Source: Hymenopus coronatus
Taxonomy: Eukaryota > Arthropoda > Insecta > Mantodea > Hymenopodidae
Length of the DNA: 64,000 nucleotides
Assembly (NCBI GenBank): GCA_030762935.1
Contig: CM060900.1
Location: 440,131,759-440,195,758 of the forward strand
Direction of reading: 5' to 3'
Within the stretch, counting starts at the first letter, position 1, and the number at the start of each line of letters is the position of its first letter. A program made the translations under genes and the position numbers. Below are positions 55,250 through 64,000 of the stretch, piece after piece. Below the pieces are notes generated by a model. It was not told the origin of the DNA. It did no database searches and saw only the letters and a list, made by a program, of their open reading frames with translations.

Positions 55250-56135
55250 TATTCATACTTATTAATACATTTATTTACAAATAATAATTCTGACAATGAA
55301 TTTTCAGAGGTGTCAGTTTTGCATAATTTTCAATTACATATCTGTTTCCAAAAGTCTACCTATACTCTTGCATTCTTAGAATATTCATGTTTATTATATT
55401 TACAATGTTACATTATTACCAGTATTTTTTGATTGAATGAAATCCTCCTCTGTATAGAAGGTGTGAGTAATAAGGTATCTTTTTAATTCTGATCTAAACT
55501 TGTTTTTATTCATTTGCAATTCTTTTATAGAAGAAGGATGTGAAATAAACAAAACTATTCCTTTGTAGTAAACCCCTTTTTGGAATAACTGCAAATTATT
55601 TGTTGGTCTATGTAAGTCCTGCCTATGTGTGGTCTCTTTGTTATGAATGTCTGTATTTTTGTTGTAAACTTTTCTGGGTTTTTATTACAAATGACAATAT
55701 GGCTAGAATATATTCACAGGCTAATGGTAAAATTCCAAACATTTTGAAGAGTGGCTTGCAGTGAGTTGATCATCTTTCCCCTGCCATTATTCTTATTACC
55801 TTTTTTTGCATAATGAATACTTTTTTAGCATTTACTGAATTTCCCCAAAATATTATTCCATAGGTCATCAATGAATGAAAATATGCATAATAAGCTGTTT
55901 TTAGTATGCTCTTATTTATAAGCTGAATTAAAGATCGAATTGCAAAACATGCAGAGCTTAGTTTGGGTAAGATATAATCAATATGGTGTTTCCAATTCAT
56001 GTTACGATCAATCATAAGACTTAGGCATTTTGTATTACAGGCTTCTGCAATCTGATTATTTTCATATTCTATCCTTAAGTCTGCCATGTTTTTATGCTTT
56101 GTGCAAAAATTAATGTAGTTAGTTTTTTCAAAGAA
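55250..56135 (-). mobile_element. LINE 3' fragment (CR1/L2- or Jockey-like RT C-terminal region)
   Basis: Minus frame 56150-55770 begins within the RT just after the active site: FEKTNYINFCTKHKN, then KCLSLMIDRNMNWKHHIDYI, LPKLSSACFAIRSL, YYAYFHSLMTYGIIFWGNS and MQKKVIRIMAGER. These are standard thumb-region motifs (L-G-x-x-I-D ... W-x-x-H-I ... Y-G-I-x-F-W-G). A second frame (55594-55400) carries the last part: QKGVYYKGIVLF and KRYLITHTFYTEEDF. Truncated at the 5' side near 56135; one stop divides it. Confidence 0.8.
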
Positions 56136-56934
56136 AGGATATGAGGTCATGGCAGAGAGAAATCACACAAAAACCCAAGTCCAGGGTTAGGAATCAACAG
56201 GAATTAACTTCAGGACCTCCTAAATTTGAGTTCACATGTTAGCACAGTTACCCTGCTCAGTTTTAGTCTTTTAAATTTTTCATGATTTATAATACCTACA
56301 AGCATACTAATTAAAACAAGTGAAAATTTAATTGTGTATTCTATGCAACTCAAGTTTGTTCCAGCTAATTTCAACAATTTGACCATAGTAAATAAGTTTC
56401 TTGAATTAAGAAACAAAAATATTACTATTCCATTTCCTGAGAGTTTCCAGCTCTTGGCCTCATTCATTGCCTGTTCAAGAAATAGGCTAACATTTGACGT
56501 TGTATGTGTTCCATACGCTAAAACTTAAGAGTATTCAACCTAATGAAATATTAACGAATTGAATGAAAACTGTGTAGATATTCTACACTGCCATTTGTTT
56601 CTGTGTTGGATGAAGAAAGCAGAGTGTGATCTGCAGTCTTCCAAGTAGTCTGCCTGTGACTTCACTATCACTTAAGAATCAGTTCACATGTGTATGTTTT
56701 CCAACTTTATTTGCAGTAATTTCCTATTGTCACAGTTAAATTCCTACCATGCCACTAATGTGTAGTACACCCTAATGTTGTTTTCTGTAATCACTGGATT
56801 TCTATGTTGCTGATTTTGCTACTAGGTGTATAAGGTGGAAGGGATTAGCACATCACCAATAAATAGTGCTAGAGAGAAGCAGGTTGCCCAAGGCATGAAA
56901 TGGTTGACAATTTTACTCCAGAAACTTCTCTCTA
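56136..56934. other. No gene recognised
   Basis: A weak tRNA-like B box (minus strand, near 56185-56210) only. Confidence 0.4.
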
Positions 56935-57085
56935 AAAGTAAGAGGTTCTTCTACATGCAAATAAACATTATATGGGACCGACAACTTTACTTCCCTTTCA
57001 AATGAAGCCATGCTGAGTATTGTTACTCTGAAAACATCCTTTCCCTTCTGCCAGGTTTGAACCCACAAATTGGTAATCACTAGAA
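56935..57085 (-). mobile_element. SINE family B, truncated (minus copy)
   Basis: GAGGTTCTTCTACATGCAAA, TGGGACCGACAACTTTACTT, GAAGCCATGCTGAG and the inverted B box GGTTTGAACCC. It lacks the distal block. Confidence 0.75.
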
Positions 57086-57902
57086 TATGGAGGATAACTT
57101 TGTCACAGATGATGTTAAAAATAATAACTTATTCCTCCATATATTTGACATTTCAATATTTTGCATTTACATGCAATAATTCTTGTCAAAATACTGCTGT
57201 TTCTCATTACATTGTCATTTAGTTCTTATAATATATGGGAGTTATTGTTCTACATTTTATTTTTCAAGGTCTTACCGGCTCTTATCCTGAGATGGTTATC
57301 CAGAAATTAATAATGCCAGATGAATCCATTACTGGCACTGATGTGTTGCACCAGATGAACACTGATAAACAATGAAAACTGCACTAGATAGCGCCCATTT
57401 TTTGTTGTACAGGATCGGAAAAGTATATTTTGTGCAAATATCTGTATCTGTGAATGAAGGGATATGACCCAATATGCAAATTATTTTCACTATCTTTATA
57501 TGGTGTATTTATGTGGAAAAATCCATGATGTATTCAGAATGGCTACTATGCCTTCTTATCAGACGTACATAGTTATTGATGTTGTTTGATTTCACAGCAG
57601 GTAACTGATAGGCCAGCCTGAGCATATTATACATAAGGGGGTTGGGGGCTTGTGGAGCCCAGGGAGAAATGTCAACTATGATTACCAATGCACATCTTAT
57701 TCATTTCATGTAAAACTGTGATTAAGAATAGCATTTCAGCAGCCTATGTTAAATTTTAATACAAAATGATTTGACATTGAAGTTAATGCAGATGCGTACT
57801 TTATGTTAAGTTTGCCTTTAGTTGAAGGAATTTTCCAATTATAAAGTTTAGAAAATGCTGCTTTAAACAAAGTTGTTAATGTGGAGTTGCTGTATTTGGA
57901 GT

Positions 57903-58165
57903 GTCATCTGTGATGTAGGGGTACCATGCTAGCCTCTAGTTCCTGAGGTTGTGGGTTCAAACCCAGCACAGGATGATAGAATTTATTTTGTGAAAAAATG
58001 CATAGCATGGCTTCGTTCAGAGCCAGTGGTCCCATGCCATAGATTTACAGAATGTAAAAGAACTTCACATCTGATTAAGACCTCTGAGCAAAATTTCTGG
58101 TTATTTATGTCAAATATAGAATGGAACATTAAGAACCATAATAGTTAAAGTATATCCATAAATGA
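57903..58165 (+). mobile_element. SINE family B (plus copy)
   Basis: A box region TGATGTAGGGGTACCATGC, B box GGTTCAAACCC (57954-57964), then GGTCCCATGCCATAGATTTA, GACCTCTGAGCAAAATTT and GAACATTAAGAACCATA. Confidence 0.8.
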
Positions 58166-58479
58166 AATTAAATTTCATTTATTATTGTTGAGTTTTTTAA
58201 TGTCATTCCTAACTAAAGAAGAGCTGTAAAGACAAGAGGTTAGAATACTATCGATAGAATATACATCTTTACCATACACTACAACTGTAATTACTTTGGC
58301 TTTTATGCCATGGGCACTCTTCATGTAATGGTAGGTGACAGAGTTGACATTTTCAAAATTATCATTTGTGGATTTATCTAGAAGCAGTATATTTTTGTTG
58401 GGTCTGCTTGACAATCAATGCAATGCACTTTCATCCATTTTAGTTTCAATTTAGGGTGCACCATACAATTCTTTATCTT

Positions 58480-58625
58480 AGCATAAAATTGCAGTTGTTT
58501 ACTGAGCCTGCATTGCAATTAAATTCCTTGCAGATGTTCCCCCAGGCTGCATCCTTTTCCTTTAATTTAATTCCATAGGCTTTATGCACTCAATAATAAT
58601 TATACTAAGTGACCAGTTCTTCTTT
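58480..58625 (-). pseudogene. Possible MADF-like DNA-binding fragment
   Basis: The minus strand reads VHKAYGIKLKEKDAAWGNIC then KEFN, recalling the Y-x-x-K-x-x-K-x-x-A-W-x-x-I-x-x-x-F pattern of MADF/Myb-SANT-like domains that accompany PIF/Harbinger transposases. It is short and flanked by stops; the match is weak. Confidence 0.25.
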
Positions 58626-59429
58626 TTGACCAGTGAAACATTAGTTCCTCTGTACCAAGATTTCTCAGTTGACATGATTCTAACCTCCAATAATAATCAG
58701 AAAACTCAAATGCTGATATTGTCTATAAACAAATTGGCTACTACTGAAATCAGAATGCCATGGTGTGCAGACAAAAGCACATTGGAGTGCCCTCATAAGC
58801 CATGCAGTTTAGTCTCCACATTTTTGCAAGCTGTTGTTCTTAGTTGTCTTGTATTAACATGTTATGTAAGAATTCAATGTAAAAACTTGATGAAACTCAA
58901 GAGGTTTAATATTATAAACTTTTAGCTTAATTGTTAGGGTATGATTACTACCATTTGATGAAATCCGCTCTTAATGTAGCACTTAGCGCAGGAGATAGAA
59001 TATTAAACACAATGACATTAGTATGATTTTTATTTATCCTTGTTATACAATGAATAATGATACACAGCATAATTAAAACTAGCATTTGCTCTTCCATTCT
59101 TTAAACTACAGGATTAACTTAGGCTAATCTTATAAAACATTAAAAAAGATAATTTCCATATACAAAGCTTATAAACCAAGTAAAAAAAATCCAAACAATA
59201 CAAAAACAGCTGTTTGAACCATTCAAAAAATCAACAATCTCCAACATCTGTATTAGTTCTCTAAGTCTATAATAAGTGTACAAAATGTTGTCCATTAGCT
59301 CTACAACAAGTTCCCATGCATCAATGGTATCATCTTACATCCTCTCCCACATCCATATTAACTCCCAGAGCTGCCACTTTTTTTCCAGATTCTTTTTCTA
59401 AAAGTTTCTTCTCTGTTAATTTCAAATGT

Positions 59430-59900
59430 TTAAGCAAATTTTCTGAGATGCCCCCAGAAATAAAGGTATACTGGATCCAAATCAGGAGATCATGGCAGTC
59501 AACTTACAGCACCATATAAATATGGAGTGCTACCCATTGTGCATGAACCACATTTGTTGACATGTTTCCAGTGGCACCCGTCCTCTAGCAGCTCAGGTAT
59601 TGTTTTCAAAAATTGCAAATAAATTTAGTATTCTAGATAGCTGTACCAGCCTGGTAACAATATTCCAAAATCCTGCCCAGGGATTTACTCTGTGTTGATT
59701 CCCTTGTGAATTGCATGCAGTTCTTATGCCTAAGTTCTGCATATTATGGACATTGAAGATGCTGCTGTAGGTAAACATTTTCTCATCTACAACCATCATT
59801 CTCACAGTGGTAAGAACCAATTGCAGAACTTAGCTCCTCTTGCAATCCCCTTCTGCAAATTTGGGCACTCTGATGGTGGTATGGGTACAACAGATGTTCA
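59430..59900 (-). pseudogene. Tc1/mariner-superfamily transposase relic
   Basis: Minus strand pieces in order: LYPYHHQSAQICRRG (about 59890-59845), VVDEKMFTYSSIFNVHNMQN (59790-59730, first acidic residue), QHRVNPWAGFWN (59700-59660), VPLETCQQMWFMHNG (59580-59535, Asn where the second Asp is expected), and SPDLDPVYLYFWGHLRKF (59490-59440). This order is that of a transposase family common in arthropod genomes. Frames are broken; terminal repeats not found. Confidence 0.6.
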
Positions 59901-60040
59901 AGCAGTATGTGGCAAACACTCCAGCTAGATGTCACTGCTTCCCTTGTCAAGATTCTTGTACTCAAATCTCTGTTTTACAATTTGCATATTTTCATCTTTT
60001 CATAGCACTGCAGCATCACAATGTGGCAATAACCCTCCAA

Positions 60041-60310
60041 GTTCTATGGAGTATCATGCCAGCCTGTAGTTCTCTAGATCATAGGTTGAAACCCAGCAGA
60101 GGGCAGTGGAGTTTATCAGGTGTAAAAATCCTTGGCATGGCTTCCTTCGGAAGGGAAGTTAAAGTCAGTGATCCTGTGCCATTGATTTATGGCACATAAA
60201 GGAACCTGAAACCTGATGGAGATCTTTGAGCAAAATTTACAATCTTTCATGCCTGATGAAGAATGGGACACCAAGAACCATGGTAGCTAAAAGGACATCC
60301 ACATATTTAG
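60041..60310 (+). mobile_element. SINE family B (plus copy)
   Basis: It starts GGAGTATCATGCCAGCC and has a mutated B box (GGTTGAAACCC). The body blocks TGTAAAAATCCTTGGCATGG, CTTCCTTCGGAAGGGAAG and GGGACACCAAGAACCATGG follow. It abuts the transposase relic. Confidence 0.75.
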
Positions 60311-61155
60311 AAGACATAAAAGTCAATTAGAGGATGAAGAAAACTGTGTAATTAGCCTTTAATGCATTAAAAGAAACTTTTGTACTTAGGGGATGTCAAT
60401 GTTGAAATTGCTGAGGGGACAGGTTCTTGCAGAAGTGAATATGTAATAATTTGGCAACCTAAAAATCATTCATACTGCAAAGGAATAGAAATTTGCTTGC
60501 AACGAACTGGTCTCACTTCTCCCTCACTGCATTGACTGATCAGGTGAAGGCTGTGCATGTGATGTAAAGGCAGGATTTGCGCAACAGTAGGGTATTCTGA
60601 ACACACAGGTACCTGAATAATGTCACAATACTACTAGGGAACATACAAAAGCAGATAAACTCATACATTGTATGTTGCACTATCTTGGTTCCAATGTATG
60701 CTTTCTCTGTATGCCTTCTTTGATTCGATATTCTATGTTACAATACAGTAGAATATACTTGTAAATTGTATAGGTATAATTCATAATTAAATTGTATAGG
60801 TATATTTTCTATTAACCTAAACCTTTGCAGACATTTGCTCTGGACAACATTCTGAAATATTTCCAACAATGTTGTGTTTACTTCCCATGAATAGCTTTGC
60901 TTTCATTAATTTGTTTTAGTTTTTTGCTTATTTTTAAGAACATTAGCACTCCAGAAAATTCTGGCAGTCATTTTTCTGCTGATTGAATACATATGATCTT
61001 CTTTGGAACACTTTCCTCTTTTTTACCCAGCTACTTCAACTCTGGTGCTCATGTTTCATGCACAGTGATGTAAATTGTAAAAGGTCAGTTGGTTTCCATC
61101 TAGATATGTTCAAGCATCCATGAGGAATGTAGATTTACATGATGACTATATGCTA
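60311..61155. other. No gene recognised
   Basis: AT-rich; no signal. Confidence 0.5.
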
Positions 61156-61165
61156 CTACTCATAT

Positions 61166-61420
61166 TGGCCACACCATGGCTAAGTGGTTAGACCACTTGC
61201 TTCTCACCAAGGCAGTCCGGTTCAATCCCAGGTGACTGCATGTGGGATTTGTGGTGGACAAAGTGGCAGTTGCAGGTTTTCTCCGATTTCCCCAGTTTGC
61301 CTCATCATTGTGTTTCACCGGTGCTCCATCTTCAATCCATCTATCATCTGTGTCATCGCCTGTGGTGCCAAGTGTAGTAAACGCAGACGTTAAACACACA
61401 CCAAAAAAAAAAAAAAAAAA
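61166..61420 (+). mobile_element. SINE family A, complete copy with target duplication
   Basis: Head with A box TGGCTAAGTGG (61177-61187) and B box GGTTCAATCCC (61219-61229), middle GTGGTGGACAAAGTGG and TTTTCTCCGATTTCCCCAG, end GACGTTAAACAC, and poly-A to 61420. CTACTCATAT flanks it on both sides (61156-61165 and 61421-61430). The pyrimidine-rich middle resembles conserved central domains shared by several animal SINE superfamilies; which one was not determined. Confidence 0.9.
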
Positions 61421-61430
61421 CTACTCATAT

Positions 61431-62727
61431 TAGGAAGTGTTGCACCTCTCATGCTGTGATCTTTTTCATATGCAAATGTTCATTTAGGATGTGTCGGGTA
61501 GAATCTGTAGAGCTTCCTCCATAATCACTAAACTTACGTTCTTTTGTTAGTATTGTGGGTTTTTTGTATTTAATGCTCATTCTGGCTTACAGGCCACCAT
61601 AGGTAGTGGACAATGATGACACATGAAATGAAATGGTAATTGGGAAAGGAAATATTATAGTTCAAATTTACAGTTCTTTAGAGTACCTCCCCAATATTTG
61701 CCAGTTATGAGGACTGAGGAAAGCTTGGAAAAACCCTCAGTTTGGAAGGGCAATCTTGGCAAGACCTCCTCCTATTTATGAATCAATGCCATAATGACCT
61801 TTACTACCTATATTGGTGAGCTGCTTTTTATACCTGTTAACATTAAAATATTTTTTAACTGTGCAGTATTCAGTGTGCATTTAGTTTGCTCAATCTTAGC
61901 AAACAAGTACGTTAAAGTGAATATTAGGAAATTCACAGTATGAGACTAAATGACCAATAGGAAAAATTTGCTAGCTGCTAGATACTACAAATGTCATTTC
62001 TATATCAGGCCCAGAATTTTCTAAACCACCATAATTAAAGCCAGTGAAATTTTTCGATTAACAAATACACAAAAAAAATGAAAATTTGAAAAAGATACAT
62101 AAATATATCTTAAGGTAAGTAAAACTCATAAAAATGGAATTTAACTCATGAATAAGCTGCAATTTTCAAACTTTTGTCATCATTCACAAGTTTCAACTGC
62201 TACCAGCGAAATTATGTATATGTAACCAATTTTGACAATTTTTAATGAAACAACAATTAATAATTTACATGTTAATACATCTAAGGTTATTTCAAATCTT
62301 GCAATTTCCCACTAGTTTCAAAGATTGAACTTGGAAACTGGAAAGTTTGTACTTTTTATATAGAGACTCCATTCCTTGAAAAGTATATGAAGGGGAAAAT
62401 TGTTTCACATAGTTGTTTGATTTAAATGAAGATCTATGCATGACTAGTTCATAATTTATTTTAAAAATATGGTTTCTAGCTGCAGCAGGCCATTTTAATA
62501 CCCAACTTTAGTAAGCAAGTGAGGTTTGCACATGTAGATGTTCAAATAGAGACTGATCTTAGTCACAAATCATACAATATAATCTGTGAAAAAACATGAG
62601 ATCGGAGGAAGATAAAGTGGTGGGAGAACACTTTATGGAAACTGAAGCACTCGTTCGTTAAACAGAAGCAAGTGAACTGAAAGAAAGGATAGTCGTTTTT
62701 TCACTTCATTTTATTTTAAAATGTAGG
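61431..62727. other. No gene recognised
   Basis: AT-rich; no signal until the zinc-finger ORF. Confidence 0.5.
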
Positions 62728-62928
62728 ATGCCACAGTGTATTATCGTAATGCCACCTAAGCTAAATTTGAATGCTCGTGTTGAGCGGTTTTTGCAAGGCG
62801 GCATGAAAATATCAGGCAGTATTATGCTCTGCAGTTTTTGTAATAAGCAGGTAGACTGGAAGACATTGGACGGTATTAAAAAGCACATTGCAAGCAATGG
62901 TCACAAAGGAAGCATCAAAGACACCTAA
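62728..62928 (+). CDS. Small BED/CGGBP1-like zinc-finger ORF, possible first exon
   Basis: ATG 62728, with a second Met at 62749 (MPPKLNLNARVERFLQ). It contains LCSFCNKQVDWKTLDGIKKH and NGH, a C-x2-C-x14-H-x5-H finger. An N-terminal R-V-x-x-F-x-x-G-G followed by such a finger resembles CGGBP1-like proteins, which are related to hAT BED fingers and bind DNA. The frame stops at TAA 62926-62928. A strong donor-like CAAAGGTAAGT lies at 62970-62980, and a +1 frame keeps Lys/Thr-rich sequence (TPKRQ) at the border, so a frameshifted or spliced form is possible. Either a domesticated gene start or an hAT relic. Confidence 0.45.
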   Translation: MPQCIIVMPPKLNLNARVERFLQGGMKISGSIMLCSFCNKQVDWKTLDGIKKHIASNGHKGSIKDT

Positions 62929-62980
62929 GAGGCAATAAGTGTTTGAAAGTACCAAGAACACAAAAACAGCAAAGGTAAGT

Positions 62981-64000
62981 TCTGCCTATGCTGGAATTAT
63001 GATGAACTTAATTTAACAGGATACAATGGAATGGAAAAGTTAAACACGTGGTATTAAACGGTGCTATAATTTCTCACCGACAAGGTTATATTCAGGTTAT
63101 TAAATGAAGCAGTAAAGGAAGCGAAATATAACTTGATCAAATATAAGTATTCTGTTTAAGACAAAGTCTTACAACGATTTTCCAGATTGAGCTTAATTCG
63201 TGGCTTTAGTTGTAATTTGTAGCAACTGGAGTCATTTTGACTCACCTAAGTCAACAGTGGTTGGGACTTGCCTAAAAACTATAAATGTGACATATGCTGC
63301 CACTAAAATGGGTGTTACCATTTTGTTTATAGTTTGATTTTGTTTTTTTCAAACAAGTTGTGATTTTTATTTTTGGAAAAACACATTTTTATATTTAAAA
63401 AGTACATACCTAAATTATTATGTACACAGTTAACTGTTTTAATAACTAGTTTTATATGTGTATCACTTATTGACGTTATTTCAGATATACACATCATTTA
63501 TGCGAGGAGTTTTTATTTTGTTGCACTGGCGTGTCATTATCCTTTCCTGCAGGTATGCAAATTACATTTTTCTTAAATAGATTTTCTTACAACCAATGGA
63601 ATAACTTCTGCTACTAAAATACAACTCAAAATACACACATTAGAAAATTTCAGGAAGGGATGTGAAGTTATTTTGTTTAATAATATAGTAGAACGATTTT
63701 CCCTTAGGTGTGTGCAGTTCTCCCACCTTCCCCTATATATTAGCCAATTGTGTTCATGGTCATGCCACAGAGTCACATGATAAAACAAGTTTGCTGGAAG
63801 GCTGCTAAGAGGGAAGACTTTTCAGGGGTTGTTATTAGAAATTTATTAATAGAAAATTGATTTCTTTCCTAAGAAAAGAGGGCCATATGTTTATTTCAAA
63901 ATGGCTAATGTAGAAAAGTATGTGATTATTGCCCGCAAAAAATAAAAATCTCAAAGCACAATGTAACAATTGTCATTCAGAGTTTCTGTTGCACAGTGAA
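62981..64000. other. No gene recognised
   Basis: AT-rich to the end of the window. If the donor at 62975 is used, this is intron. Confidence 0.4.

Noticed and set aside
1..64000. CRISPR arrays, bacterial operons, rRNA genes
   Set aside because: Nothing of the kind; tandem arrays here are microsatellites or retroelement repeats, and gene structure is eukaryotic.

Overview
This is an animal nuclear DNA window. It has very long AT-rich introns, exons with GT..AG borders, and a dense, varied transposon load. The mix (an I/Nimb-type LINE with RNase H, CR1/L2-type LINEs with an esterase ORF1, a Penelope-like element with a GIY-YIG nuclease, Ty3/gypsy, mariner, hAT and several tRNA-derived SINEs) points to an invertebrate, most likely an arthropod with a large genome. 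The species cannot be named from sequence alone.

The only clear host gene is the 3' half of a sorting nexin (SNX8-like BAR region) on the + strand. Four coding exons (4270-4451, 18566-18738, 34044-34250, 49489-49527) are separated by three introns of about 14-15 kb. Their codon phases join without a break and end at TAG 49525-49527. A second possible gene start lies at 62728 (BED/CGGBP1-like zinc finger followed by a splice-donor-like site), but it could come from a transposon.

Layout: 1-2.2 kb, decayed LINE with a SINE inside it. 4.3-9.2 kb, first SNX exon, SINEs and a LINE tail. 9.2-14.7 kb, I/Nimb-type LINE (ORF1 zinc knuckles; ORF2 endonuclease, RT and RNase H), decayed. 14.7-15.6 kb, an unrecognised minus-strand ORF beside an inverted repeat whose arms each contain a TTTAAATA box. 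16.8-17.7 kb, short hAT relic with an 8-bp target duplication. 18.9-24.6 kb, gypsy debris on the minus strand: an RT-deleted element, a second gag, and an LTR with an internal 220-bp duplication. 26.2-27.5 kb, minus-strand LINE. 28.2-31.6 kb, esterase-type LINE interrupted by a mariner relic. 31.6-33.6 kb, Penelope-like element with hammerhead-like motifs and an inverted partner fragment. 35.6-36.8 kb, LINE RNase H fragment. 37.7-39.0 kb, internally deleted hAT. 39.1-49.2 kb, gypsy element with both LTRs and a 4-bp target duplication. 52.8-54.1 kb, a mariner with an uninterrupted 349-aa transposase. 55-61 kb, LINE tail, transposase relic and SINEs.

All 18.6-49 kb elements between exons sit inside SNX introns, so they are spliced out of the transcript. 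The mariner is the only mobile element whose protein reads through without a break; every other one is broken. All identifications come from reading motifs by eye; no database search or alignment was run.
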